From contig NC_090447.1 of NCBI RefSeq assembly GCF_031143425.1, positions 767,930,409 to 767,994,408 of the forward strand: a stretch of 64,000 nt of DNA, in the 5' to 3' direction. The notes under the pieces are model-generated. The model was not told where the DNA came from and did not search any database. It worked only from the letters and a program-made list of their open reading frames with translations. Below are positions 20,326-30,558 of this stretch, one piece after another. This DNA comes from Pleurodeles waltl (Eukaryota; Chordata; Amphibia; Caudata; Salamandridae). A program made the translations under genes and the position numbers. Position 1 is the stretch's first letter, and every line of letters begins with the position of its first letter.

Positions 20326-22624
20326 TTAGTTTCCTGGTCCTCTTGCCTGGGGGGGGGCTGGCTGTCCCCTTGCTGCTGATTGAAGTGTCACTGCTGGCAA
20401 AGGGTGGACTCCAGAACCCATGCACCACAGTGACACTCGAAGCTGGGCTGGTGGTGGCTGAGGTTCTCTTGGGACTCTTTGCAGATGGAGGGGGTGGGTC
20501 AGGGGAGGGAAAGAGGTTAAGATTAGCGAGGAAAAGTTTTTTAGGACCAAGGTAAAGGGTAGGAGTAGTGGTGATGGGAGTGGAGGAAAAGAGGATGTGG
20601 TTGTAGGAGAGTCAGGTGTGCTGTCTTTGGGTGCAGGTGCTTGTGCTGGAGGCTGTCGTGAGGTGGATGGCTGTTGGGTGGGTGTCTGCCTGCGTTTGTA
20701 TGTCTTGGAAGAGGGGGTGACAGACACAGTGGGAGAGGACACAGGGGACGTGTAAATGGTAGTGGGGGTGGTTACTGCACGTGTGCGGACTGTACTGGAG
20801 GGTGTGCTGGTGATGGAAGCACTGGCTGATGGTGGTGTGCATGCAGGTGTGAGTGTAGACGTCACAGGGAGGGAGGAGGGAGACGAGGAGGAGGGGGACA
20901 CAGAGGTGGTAGTGACTGTTGGAATGTCTGCATCTGGGTGTTGCTTGGGTGAATGCTTGTGGGTTCTGTGGTGCTTGTGTCTGGATGAGCTGCCCTTGGG
21001 TGTTGAGGTGTGTGCAGGCTGGTCTGATGGTGTGGATGGGATAGGCTGAGGAACAGGAGACAGAGACAGGGTGGAGGCAGTCAGAAGAGGGAGGCTGGAA
21101 ACAGGGACAATGGCTGCCGTCAGTGCTGAGGCCAGAGCATTGAACGATCGTTGATGGGCAGCCTGACCCGAATGAATGCCCTCCAGGTAGGCATTGCTCC
21201 GATGCACCTCCCTTTCTACCCCCTGGATGGCATTCAAAAGGGTAGTCTGCCCAACAATGATGGTCTGAAGGAGGTCAATGACCTCCTCACTGAGGGCAGC
21301 AGGGGTGACAGGGGCAGGGGCTGAGGTGCCTGGGGCGAAGGAGATGCCCGCCTTCCTGGGCGAGCGGGCACAGAGCGAAGGCTGAGGGGCTGCTGGGAGG
21401 GCGGGGCTGGTTCGCTGGGTGGCGGCTGTACCTGTAGAGGCGGGGGGCCTGGATGTTGCCGCCACCGCTAGGGAGCTCCCATCCGAGGACGTGTCGGTGT
21501 CGCTGGTGTCACCACCGGTCCCCGTTGTGGTGCTCCCCTCGCCCTCCGGATCACTGGTGCCCTCGGTGTCTGTCCCTGGGCCCACCGGGGCCTTGTGACT
21601 TGCAGCTCCCTCATGCTCCGATGCCAATTCTCCTCCGCCTGATGATGCTAATGCACACATGCACAAGAAGATGAAGAAGAAGGGTGGGGGGAGAAAAACG
21701 AAGACCAGGTTGAGTGCATGCAATGTCAACACCGTTGGCGGAGAGGACAGACACAGGAGCCTCATGCACTAAGCCGCGCATTCGGGGTACACTACTCAGT
21801 ACTTCTGACTAGGACAACAGGTCTAGAGACGACAAACGCGCACATGTGTGATGCTGGACCATCGATAGCTGTACTTGTCACCCTATGGAGGTGGGGGCTG
21901 GGAGCACAGGGCCATGCCTAAAGGAGAGGACTACACTACAGAAAGCGCCCTGGCCTAATGTCACCCACAACCCTCCTCCCCCACCCAGACGCCTCCACTG
22001 CGCAGAAAGATAGCAGAATGTGCTGATACTCACCCCCTTGTGTCTGCTGTGATGTCCTCAAGCGCCCATCCAAATCAGGGTGGGCCACCGCCAGGATCCG
22101 GGACATCAGGGGGGTCAGGGTACGACTGGCACCCCTCCTAGGTTGGGAGGCCATCCCCAGCAGTGACTCGGCGGTCTTCCTGGTCCCGCGGCGGATGTCC
22201 TCCCACTTCTTGTGGCAGTGGGTGCCCCATCTGACGTGGACCCCCAGGGCCCGACTTCCTTGGCGATGGCACGCCAAATGTCCACTTTCTGATGGGCGCT
22301 GACCTATTTGACATGTAAAGGGTGGGAAGGAAAAATTCATAAATTTTCTGCATGTTAGATGTGATTGGCCCCCCCTCCCCAACCTTGCCATATGGCACAT
22401 GCTCTCATCTGTCGTGCGTTGCACTCCTCATTCGCCCCCCACCCCACCAACTTACATCCACCCCACTCAACACAGGCATAGCCCATTCAATGTGCACCCA
22501 GTGTACTTACCTGTTGGTCTGGAGGACCGTAGAGTAATGCATACTGGGGGAGGACCCCATCCACAAGTTTCTCCAACTCCTCAGACGTGAAGGCAGGGGC
22601 CCTTTCCCCAGTCGCAGCAGCCAT
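20326..22624 (-). pseudogene. Myb/SANT-like DNA-binding protein A of the Harbinger element (3 exons, one frameshift)
   Basis: Harbinger elements need a Myb-like partner that binds transposon ends and helps import the transposase. Exon 1 (22511-22624) starts at ATG, encodes MAAATGERAPAFTSEELEKL and 18 more residues, and ends at a GTAAGT donor. Exon 2 (22034-22303) follows an AATAG acceptor and carries the rest of the Myb fold (VSAHQKVDIWRAIAKEV, then THCHKKWEDIRR). A one-base deletion near 22255 splits it. It ends at GTGAGT. Exon 3 (21647 down to 20326) follows a CATTAG acceptor and encodes a Ser/Thr/Pro-rich region with an amphipathic segment EEVIDLLQTIIVGQTTLL. With the lost base counted, the exon 2/3 phase fits exactly. 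The C-terminal limit is uncertain. Confidence 0.8.
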
Positions 22625-23073
22625 TGTCACTTCCAGACTGAGGTCACAGCAGCACTTGCAGTATAGGTCCTCTCCTGTGGATGATCAGGTCTCGAGTGAT
22701 TAAGCAGATAGAAAATGGCGGTCACGCCCGCGGCGGTGCGTACCGCGACCGCCGGCGCACCTCGTCATTGGCTCCTGAAACCCATAGGCTTCAATGTTAA
22801 CCAATGCGGCTTCGTATAGCGGTCTTCGACCGCCTACCGCCACGGTGTTCCACGCCAGCGCATTGACCTCACATCCCATTGTCCCACTTCACAGGTCAGG
22901 CAGCCGCCATTTCAAGGGCCCACATGGCATAATTTGTACTGCGTCACACAGGCCTAGGCCTTGCATTGCCACACATACACGCCTTTCAATACATAGATAA
23001 TCGTGTGCTAGGCATGCTGTGGTGAACGTACCTGTGATTTGCTTGACTCTGTGCTCCATGTTGTCCTTCCTAG
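22625..23073. promoter_or_regulatory. Intergenic region between divergent Harbinger genes
   Basis: The segment separates the ATG of Myb-like gene A (minus) from the first transposase exon with an acceptor (plus), so any promoters for the divergent pair would be here. It contains a CpG-rich palindromic block at about 22715-22765 (CGCGGCGGTGCG and related words) and another GGCGGT/ACCGCC-type block near 22815-22850, like those at the transposon ends. No TATA box was identified. Promoter function is inferred only from position. Confidence 0.35.
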
Positions 23074-23104
23074 GCACCGTCCGCTGGGACTTGCGAGGAG
23101 AAGG

Positions 23105-24109
23105 ATGAATCCTCACGTGTACCGACCGCTGGTGGACCTGTCGACAATGGAAGAACGCCATATCATACTACGATACCGACTTGACCGAGCCACTATACAT
23201 GAACTGTGTGCCCAGCTGGAGCCAGCCCTGATGTCCCCCATCCGCCAACCCACAGGAATTCCCCCTCTAGTGCAGGTTCTGTCAGTCCTCCATTTTTTGG
23301 CAAGTGGCTCATTCCAGACAACAGTGGCCAAGTCATCTGGAATGTCTCAGCCTATGTTTTCAAAAATTTTGTCTAGAGTGTTGTCTGCCCTGACGAAACA
23401 CATGCGGAGCTACATTGTATTCCCTGAGGAGGTTGATTTGGCCACTGTGAAGGGTGATTTTTATGCCCTTGGACATATCCCCAACATAATTGGTGCCATT
23501 GATGGGACCCATGTGGCTTTAGTACCCCCAAAAGACGATGAGCAGGTGTACAGAAACAGGAAAAGTTACCATTCTGTGAACGTCCAGGTGGTCTGTTTGG
23601 CTGACCAGTACATCTCCCATGTGAATGCCAAGTTCCCTGGGTCAGTGCATGACGCGTATGTGATGCGTAATAGCAGCATCCCTTATGTGATGGAACAGCT
23701 ACAGAGACAACGTGTGTGGCTAATTGGTGACTCTGGTTACCCCAACCTGCCTTGGCTATTGACCCCAGTGAGGAATCCCCGGACCAGGGCAGAGGAACGG
23801 TACAATGAGGCCCATGGGCGAACTAGGAGGATCATAGAAAGAACCTTTGGCCTCCTGAAGGCCAGGTTTAGGTGCCTGCATATGACAGGGGGATCCCTGA
23901 TGTACTCACCAAAGAAGGTGTGCCAGATCATCGTGGCCTGCTGTATGCTTCACAATCTGGCATTGCGACATCAGGTGCCTTTCCTGCAGGAGGATGGTCC
24001 AGATGGTGGTGTTGTAGCAGCTGTGGAGCCTGCGGAGAGTGAAGAGGAGGAAGACGAAGAGGACGACACAGACAACAGGGACAGAGTTATCCAACGGTAT
24101 TTTCAGTAG
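23105..24109 (+). CDS. PIF/Harbinger DDE transposase (HARBI1-like)
   Basis: A nuclease that excises and inserts the element at 3 bp targets. From the ATG at 23105 (MNPHVYRPLVDLS) the frame runs 334 codons without a stop. The DDE triad is visible: Asp in NIIGAIDGTHVAL, Asp in WLIGDSGYPNLP and Glu in RRIIERTFGLLKARF. Other family marks are SYHSVNVQVVC, FPGSVHDAYVMR and ACCMLHNLALRH near the end, and an N-terminal helix-turn-helix-like part (GMSQPMFSKILSRVL). A TTCCTTCCTAG acceptor just upstream (exon starts at 23074) suggests an untranslated first exon, and a CAGGTAAG donor after the stop suggests a spliced 3' UTR. No lesion is visible, so it may be functional. A very acidic tail (EEEEDEEDDTD) precedes the C-terminus. 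Confidence 0.93.
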   Translation: MNPHVYRPLVDLSTMEERHIILRYRLDRATIHELCAQLEPALMSPIRQPTGIPPLVQVLSVLHFLASGSFQTTVAKSSGMSQPMFSKILSRVLSALTKHMRSYIVFPEEVDLATVKGDFYALGHIPNIIGAIDGTHVALVPPKDDEQVYRNRKSYHSVNVQVVCLADQYISHVNAKFPGSVHDAYVMRNSSIPYVMEQLQRQRVWLIGDSGYPNLPWLLTPVRNPRTRAEERYNEAHGRTRRIIERTFGLLKARFRCLHMTGGSLMYSPKKVCQIIVACCMLHNLALRHQVPFLQEDGPDGGVVAAVEPAESEEEEDEEDDTDNRDRVIQRYFQ

Positions 24110-24616
24110 CACACAGGTAAGAATCACCCACGCCATTTAACATTTTCTGAAAGCCCCCTGCATCTTTACTTTGTGTATTTCCCCCCAGTTCTTTTAAACT
24201 GATGTTTGATTTTCCCTTCCCTTTTCAGTGCTGTATGACCCACTGCGTGACTTCTGCTTGGTTAGCCCTTGGACTAATGCTTATTGACATCGGTATGTTG
24301 TCATCACAAAAATAACAGAACATTATTGATCAGTAATGTGTTATACATTTGTAAATAATACAGGCTGACTCCTGAATGATTTCAGTGCAATGAGTGATTT
24401 ATTTTTAGTGCTAGATATTGGTACATGATATTAAAACGGTGATGGGTGAGGGTGGAGTTATGTCCATGGCAGAGCCCAGTTCTCAGTTTCACAGGTGCAT
24501 TGTCCATATGCCTGTGGAAGGATGGAGCAGGGGCAGTTCAAGGTTGGACAGGGTGACACTGTGGGACAGTGGGATGACATCAGGGGGTATCTTATGCTGG
24601 CGGGGGTCTTGGCATC
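24110..24616. other. 3' region between convergent Harbinger genes
   Basis: This segment holds the spacer between the transposase stop and the stop of Myb-like gene B on the other strand. A donor (CAGGTAAG at about 24115) and a pyrimidine-rich acceptor (CCCTTTTCAG at about 24228) could form an intron in the transposase 3' UTR. No canonical AATAAA was seen. Confidence 0.4.
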
Positions 24617-26089
24617 CTACTCTGTCTTCCTGTGAGATCTCAGGTTCCTCTTGCGGGGTGGTTGTTCTTCAGCAGGAGGTGGGGTTCTGGTGGGCCGTCG
24701 TTCTGTGGGGGCCTCCTGACCACTAGCGCCGGCGGAGGTGGTAGGCTGTTCCTGGCTAGTGACAGGGGCCCTTTGTGGTGCCACATGGTCCCGCAATGTG
24801 GTTTCTATCCGGTTGAGGGCCTGGACTATGGTCCCCATAGCGGTAGCGATGTTCCTGAGTTCATTGCTGAACCCCATGTACCGTTCCTCCTGCTGTGCCT
24901 GGATCTCGGTAAACCTGGCCAGTACCGTCGCCATCGTCTCCTGGGAGTGATGGTATGCTCCCATGATGGTGGTGAGGGCCTCTTGGAGAGTGGGTTCCCT
25001 GGGCCTGTCCTCCCCCCCCTGTCACACAGCAGCCCTCCCAGTTGCCCTGTTTCCCCGGGCCTCTGTGCCCACTACCACTGCCCCCAGGTCCCTGTTGTTG
25101 TTGGGGTGTTGGGTCAGCCTGGGTGCCCTGTAGTGGCGGACACACCGCTGCTTGACGCGTCCTGGAGACAGAGGCATGGGCCCGCTGGGTGGGAGCTGTG
25201 CTGGTGTTCCCAGAGGGGGTTGGGTCTGCTGTGGCCTGTGTCTGTGTGTGGGGAACCGACTGTCCAGAGGTCCCCGATGGTCCGGGCTAGTTATCAGGTT
25301 CTAGGTCGACAGAGCTGCTGTCCTCGCTGGGGGCCTGTTCTGGGGGTGGGATGGACAAATCTGGCGGTGTGTTGGCGTTCGGGCCCTGCAGGGGTAAAGG
25401 AGTATGGTTATTGTTTCTGTGTGTGCCATGGCGTGCATTTTGAGTGCCCTTGTCCCCCAGTGCTGGCATTCCCTTGTGGGAGGTGTTGTGAGGGTGGTGG
25501 GGGGGGGGTGGATGGGTATGTGCAATGGTCATGCTTTGGTGGTGGCTGTCTATGGTTTGTGTTGGCATTCAGGGGTTGGTGTTGTTTAGGGTGGGTTGTG
25601 CTGGTGAGACATTGGCAGGGAGGTTGTGTGCTGGGGGTTGAGATTGGGGGTGAGGGGGGGGTTGGCATGCTGGTGGTTGGGGGGGGTGAAGTAGTTGAGA
25701 TTCGACTTACCAGAGTCCATTCCTCCGTGTACTCCAGCGAGGCCATCAGGATGCAGGATGTTTACTACCTCTTGCTCCCATGCTGTGAATTGGGGTGGAG
25801 TGGGTGGGGGTCCGCCGCCAGCCTTCTGCACAGCGATGTTGTGTCGCGACACCATCGAGCGCACCTTCCCCCGTAGGTCGTTCCATCGCTTTCGGATATC
25901 TTCCCGATTTCTGGGATGCTGTCCCACAGCGTTGACCCTGTCTACGATCCTTTGCCATAGCTCAGCCTTCCTTGCTATAGTGGTGTGCTGCACCTGTGTG
26001 CCGAAGAGCTGGGGCTCAACCCTTACAATTTCCTCCACCATGACCCTGAGTTCTTGGTCCGAGAACCTGGGGTGTCTTTGGGGTGCCAT
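24617..26089 (-). pseudogene. Myb/SANT-like DNA-binding protein B of the Harbinger element
   Basis: Exon 1 (25711-26089) starts at ATG and encodes a complete Myb/SANT-like domain of the NAIF1/Harbinger type: FSDQELRVMVEEIVRVE, KAELWQRIVDRVNAVG and REDIRKRWNDLRGKVRSM, then a GGGPPPTPP linker, ending at a GTAAGT donor. The next exon starts after CCCCTGCAG at 25385 (GPNANTPPDLSIPPP) but meets a stop at 25287. The gene's C-terminal part is readable farther on: REPTLQEALTTIMGAYHH, a coiled-coil-like stretch (ELRNIATAMGTIVQALNRIE), and a basic tail PPRKRNLRSHRK ending at 24617. A TGA near 25020, a frameshift near 25050 and a phase mismatch at the second exon indicate decay. It differs clearly from protein A. 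Confidence 0.75.
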
Positions 26090-26227
26090 GGGGTGGTGTG
26101 GATGAGGTGTGGGGTGGTGTTTGTGGTGATGTGCGTGGTGATATGTGGTGATGTGTGCGTAAATGTGGTGTGGGTGATGAAGTTGGGTTCCTGTGTGTGT
26201 TGGGGTTTTCGATTGCTGTGCTCGCTC

Positions 26228-26262
26228 TCTCTATCTCTATCTCTATCGCCTTCTCTCCGATT
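26228..26262. repeat. Short CTCTAT/CTCT simple repeat
   Basis: A short run of CTCT and CTATCT units near the right end of the Harbinger element, 5' of Myb-like gene B on its sense strand. Confidence 0.7.
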
Positions 26263-26399
26263 TCCAACTAGTGGGGGTTTGTGGGTGATGTGGGTGTGTG
26301 TTTTATAGTTGATTGGATGTGTGGGAGTGTTGTTTGTATGTGTCTCAGGTGTGTGTATTTCAAATTGTCCAATGTGGCTGTGTTTTGGAGCTGTGTGTG

Positions 26400-26696
26400 T
26401 ATTTTGAGCGCGGCGGTGTGTACCGCCAATGGAATACCGCGGTTGAAAGACCGCCGCGTGGATTCGTGGGTCAGAATGGCATGGGCGTGTTTGTGTTGGC
26501 GTGACGGTGGAGGTTTGGTCATCTCCAGTTTTCCCCAGCCCGCTGATGAGGCGGCCTTCCTTGGATGTCGGGTTTTTGGCGGTTTCACAGTTGGTGGTCA
26601 GAATGACCGTGGCGGTTTACCGCGGCCGCGGCGGTAGAATGGCGGACTTCTGACCGGCGGTAAGGGCCTTTTACCGCCGAGGTCAGAATGACCCCC
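26400..26696. repeat. Palindromic sub-terminal region of the Harbinger right end
   Basis: Dense GGCGGT/ACCGCC, CCGCGG and GGTCAGAATG words in both orientations, ending in the terminal inverted repeat. The same words fill the short MITEs at 3876 and 9374 and the fragment at 29483. They are plausible binding sites for the element's Myb-like protein, but that is inference. Confidence 0.6.
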
Positions 26697-26908
26697 ATTG
26701 TGACTGAGTAATACATCTGCTCAAGGAATTTGCTGGAACATTTTCTTTCTCTCTCTCACACTGACCCTTCATTGACAACAAATTAGTCTCTACCCTAGGT
26801 CATTTCTGTGCTGCCAACATTTTCAGGGATAGAGACATTGTTCCACCTGGTGATCTATGCATGTCACTGGTACTAAATTATCTGGTCTCACCATCACATG
26901 ACAATTCT

Positions 26909-27397
26909 TTATTTGTGGCAGAAAAAAAACTTAGAGCATTGTAAATAACCATCTACTCTCTCCCATTGGAAGATTGCTAGCTGACCTACAACAACTAACA
27001 AGCTTGGGTTGACATTTGACACATCCATGGCTGCCAGCAACACCTGCCGACATCCCCGGTTATCACTTTTGCAGAAAAAACACAAGCAGCATCCCCGTCT
27101 CAACAGTGCATGCAACATCTGCCAATTCAAAGATTCCTGTCTGTGACAGGAACCAACTTCTCCTAGTCCTGATACATTGGTGACCAAACTTTCTGAAGAT
27201 AGTTCACTGACAGGTGCATGTGGATCCTTGCCCAAGGAACTGTCGAAATGCCAATGGCCATATGCTCCTGAATCTTTAGAAACACTCTTGCCTGTGCCTA
27301 CCTTCGACCACTCAGATCCAAGATCAGACTGAAGTGAGCAACTATAAACGATATGTGTTGTGATGAAATTACATGCCATTTTTTCAAGTTCAGACAT
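26909..27397 (-). pseudogene. Probable RT connection and RNase H part of the old DIRS element
   Basis: Directly downstream (minus strand) of the RT motif C segment is an open stretch of 162 codons with no clear catalytic motif. It is assigned only by position: RNase H follows RT in DIRS elements. It may be a frame-shifted reading of that domain, and the call is weak. Confidence 0.35.
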
Positions 27398-27584
27398 TAA
27401 ATCATCAGGGCCACCTCCTTTAGAGTTTCCTGAGGCAAGGGAACATGAAGGAGCCCATCATCTACATAGGGGTAACCTGTCAATCCCTCAAAATGCTGAT
27501 GAGCTATTAAGGGAAACACCACATTTGAAAGAACCCTTGGTGCTGTTTTTATCTCAATGGGAAGGACCTGTGATTGGTAATTGA
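27397..27584 (-). pseudogene. DIRS reverse transcriptase, motif B-C segment
   Basis: Minus-strand translation gives INYQSQVLPIEIKTAPRV, then LTGYPYVDDGLLHVPLP. This matches the DIRS pattern YQF-VLPFGLKSAPRVF followed by Y-(V/L)-D-D. Motif C at about 27453-27477 keeps both Asp residues. The segment begins immediately at the edge of the insertion at 27589, and the upstream half of the RT is at 29772-30194. Confidence 0.8.
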
Positions 27585-27588
27585 TTGT

Positions 27589-29482
27589 TGTAGGAAGTTG
27601 GCTCTGTATGCACTTTTTCAAAGTAAGGAATAGTATGCACAGAGTCCAAGGGTTCCCCTTAGAGGTAAGATAGTGGCAAAAAGAGATAATACTAATGCTA
27701 TATTTTGTGGTAGTGTGGTCGAGCAGTATGCTTATCAAAGGAGTAGTGTTAAGCATTTGTTGTACCCACACAGGCAATAAATGAGGAACACACCCTCAAA
27801 CACAATTCCAGGCCAATAGGTTTTTGTATAGAAAAATATCTTTTCTTAGTTTGTTTTAAGAACCCCAGGTTCAAATTTTACATGTAATACTTCAAATGAA
27901 AGGGTTTGCAGGTAAGTACTTTAGGAACTTTGAATAATCACAATAGCATATATACTTTTCAAATAAATCACATATAGCTATTTTAAAATTAGACACAGTG
28001 CAATTTTCAACAGTTCCTGGGGGAGGTAAGTATTTGTTAGTTTTTGTAGGTAAGTAAACCACCTATGGGGTTCAAGTTTGGGTCCAAGGTAGCCCACCGT
28101 TGGGGGTTCAGAGCAACCCCAAAGTTACCACACCAGCAGTTCATGGCCGGTCAGGTGCAGAGTTCAAAGTGGTGCCCAAAACGCGTAGGCTTCAATGGAG
28201 AAGGGGGTGCCCCGGTTCCAGTCTGCCAGCAGGTAAGTACCCGCGTCTTCGGAGGGCAGACCAGGGGGGTTTTGTAGGGCACCGGGGGGGACACAAGTTA
28301 GCATAGAAAGTACACCCTCAGCAGCACGGGGCGGCCGGGTGAAGTGTGCAAACGCACGTCGGGTTTCCAATGTAAATCAATGGGAAACCAAGGGGTCTCT
28401 TCAGCGATGCAGGCAGGCAAGGGGGGGGCTCCTCGCAGTAGCCACCACCTGGGCAAGGGAGAGGGCCTCCTGGGGGTCACTCCTGCACTGGAGTTCCGAT
28501 CTTTCAGGTCCTGGGGGCTGCGGGTGCAGAGTCTTTTCCAGCCATTGGGATATGGGAGTCAGGCAGTCGCGGTCAGGGGGAGCCTCGGGATTCCCTCTGC
28601 AGGCGTCGCTGTGAGGGCTCAGGGGGGGCAACTCTGGCTACTCACGGTCTGGTAGTCGCCGGGGAGTCCACCCTGAAGTGTTGTTTCTCCACAAGTCGAG
28701 CCGGGGGCGTCGGGTGCAGAGTAGCAAGTCTCACGCTTCTGGCGGGAAACGCCGTTGTCTTGAAGTTGCTTCTTTGGAAACAAAGTTGCAGTCTTGGGTG
28801 AACAGAGCCGCTGTCCTCGGGAGTTGGTCCTTCTAGAGCAGGGCAGTCCTCTGAGGATTCAGAGGTCGCTGGTCCTGGGGAAAGCTTCGCTGGAGCAGTG
28901 TCTTTAGAATGGAAGGGAGACAAGCCGGTAGGGCTGGGGCCAAAGCAGTTGGTGTCTCCGTCTTCTCTGCAGGGTTTTTCAGCTCAGCAGTCCTCTTCTT
29001 CTTAGGTTGCAGGAATCTGAGTTCCTAGGTTCAGGGGAGCCCCTAAATACAGAATTTAGGGGTGTGTTTAGGTCAGGGAGGGCAGTAGCCAATGGCTACC
29101 AGCCCTGAGGGTGGCTACACCCTCTTTGTGCCTCCTCCCAAGGGGAGGGGGTCACATTCTTATCCCTATTGGGGGGATCCTCCATCTGCAAGATGGAGGA
29201 TTCCTAAAAGTCAGTCACTTCAGCTCACGCTGCCTTAGGGGCTGTCCTGACTGGCCAGTGACTCCGCCTTGTTTTTCTCATTATCTACTCCGGCTTTGTC
29301 GCCAAAAGTGGGGCTGTGGCCGGAGAGGGCGGGCAACTCCACTAGTTGGAATGCCCTGTGGTGCTGTAACAAAGGGGGTGAGCCTTTGAGGCTCACCGCC
29401 AGGTGTTACAGCTCCTGCAAGGGGGAGGTGATAAGCATCTCCACCCAGTGCAGGCTTTGTTACTGGCCCCCAGGGGCCCCCA
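27589..29482 (+). mobile_element. LTR-like or unclassified long repeat (TGTAGGAAGTTGG start)
   Basis: It begins TGTAGGAAGTTGGCTCTG exactly where the DIRS RT is interrupted and continues for about 1.9 kb without coding potential. The first 500 bp are AT-rich with an AATAAA at about 27776, and the rest is GC-rich. Words like CAGGTAAGTA recur (about 27908, 28025, 28050 and 28230). A TG start, a polyadenylation signal and no genes would fit a long terminal repeat of an LTR retroelement, but the expected CA end and its inverted terminus are missing, and no second copy is in the window. Confidence 0.4.
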
Positions 29483-29771
29483 GGGGCCCCGCGGCACCCC
29501 CTACCGCCATCCTGTTCCTGGCGGGCGAACCGCCAGGAACAGGATGGCGGTAGGGGGTGTCAGAATCCCCCATGGCGGCGCAGCAAGCTGCGCCGCCATG
29601 GGGGATTCTAAGGGCAGCGGTAAACCGGCAGGAGACCGCCGGTTTGCCTCTTCTGACCGCGGCCGAACCGCCGCGGTCAGAATGCCCTGCGGGGCACCGC
29701 CGGCCTGTCGGCGGTGCTCCCGCCGACCCTGGCCCCGGCGGTCTTAGACCGCCGGGGTCAGAATGACCCCC
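29483..29771. mobile_element. Right half of a Harbinger-type palindromic MITE
   Basis: From GGGGCCCCGCGGCACC to the end TCAGAATGACCCCC this corresponds base for base in structure to the last 288 bp of the MITE at 3876-4440, including the CCGCCATCCTGTTCC palindrome and the CCGCGGTCAGAATG block. The left half is missing and replaced by the LTR-like repeat. The right end abuts DIRS RT sequence at 29772, so this MITE had probably inserted into the DIRS element first. Confidence 0.75.
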
Positions 29772-30194
29772 TTTGTGTCTTGAAGATCTATTGTTATCAT
29801 GTTGTCCCTATATTGAATTAATGGAATTATGCATGGTAATGTTTCAATCTTGAATTTTCTGTTCACAATCCATTTGTACAGACTTTTCAGATGTATCACT
29901 GCTCTGAAGCCTTCTGAGATCCTTGGGACTGGAAAGATTGTTTAGTAAAACCCCAATCCTTTCTCCTTTTAAAGGGCAGGAACAATTGCCCTCTTCTGTA
30001 ACATTGTCCTCTGACAATGCTTGTCTCTTCTTATGGCATCTCAGCCATTTTGTCAGTCTGATCCCTGAATGTGGAGGAAGACTGTTGTGTTCTATCATGT
30101 AGCCCTGTTTTACTATTTGAAAGACCCATGAATGAGAACTACATTTCTCCAAAGCATGAAGAAAATAACAGATCCACCATGCCGGATAGTCCAC
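29772..30194 (-). pseudogene. DIRS reverse transcriptase, N-terminal part up to motif A
   Basis: The minus-strand frame contains YFLHALEKCSSHSWVFQIV and IEHNSLPPHSGIR, parallel to FLSAWEESINDHWVLDIV and IDFVRVPPDSGVR of the DIRS RT at 35160-36293. It ends with DNMITIDLQDT, the motif A block (I/L-D-L-Q-D) with its catalytic Asp, right at the insertion edge. Frame shifts occur between these blocks. Confidence 0.75.
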
Positions 30195-30558
30195 CCTAGC
30201 AGTGATTCCTCCAATCTAAATTCAATCGAACCTTAGATTTCTTATTCTTTCAGAAGATTGTTGCCTTCTAAAAGGATTGCTGTAAAGTCTTCTTACCAAA
30301 AGTAAAGGATTGATGTTATTGAAATGAAAGCACGTGCTTTTTTACATAAACATTTATCCAGTTTTTCTTCCCGATCCATACCAAATAATCTGTCTCCCAG
30401 AAAGGATATTCTAACATTCTAAGAGCAGCAGACTTATGTGCTCAATCACTGTGCCACTCCATCAACAGCAAATTGCTTCATGCTGCAAAAGTTGTGCTGC
30501 CGGCCATAATGGAAGCCCTCACTAAATCACATGAGGCATTCAATAAGAATTAAATTTG

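Larger units (their letters stand above)
17387..26696. mobile_element. Complete 9.3 kb PIF/Harbinger transposon with three genes, TSD ATT
   Basis: The left end reads GGGGGTGATTCTAACC and the right end, inverted, GGGGGTCATTCTGACC. ATT lies immediately outside both ends (17384-17386 and 26697-26699). Inside are a plus-strand DDE transposase (23105-24109) and two minus-strand Myb/SANT-like genes (20326-22624 and 24617-26089). At 9,310 bp it is long for a Harbinger; much of the excess is tandem repeat (18289-20030). ATT differs from the usual TWA target, but the symmetry of the ends leaves little room for another reading. It is inserted into the old DIRS element. Confidence 0.88.

Noticed and set aside
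20326..21765. Reading the 479-codon minus-strand frame as a stand-alone protein with a hydrophobic start
   Set aside because: The hydrophobic N-terminus (VFVFLPPPFFFIFLC) is the pyrimidine-rich end of an intron before a CATTAG acceptor. The coding part starts at 21647 as exon 3 of Myb-like gene A.
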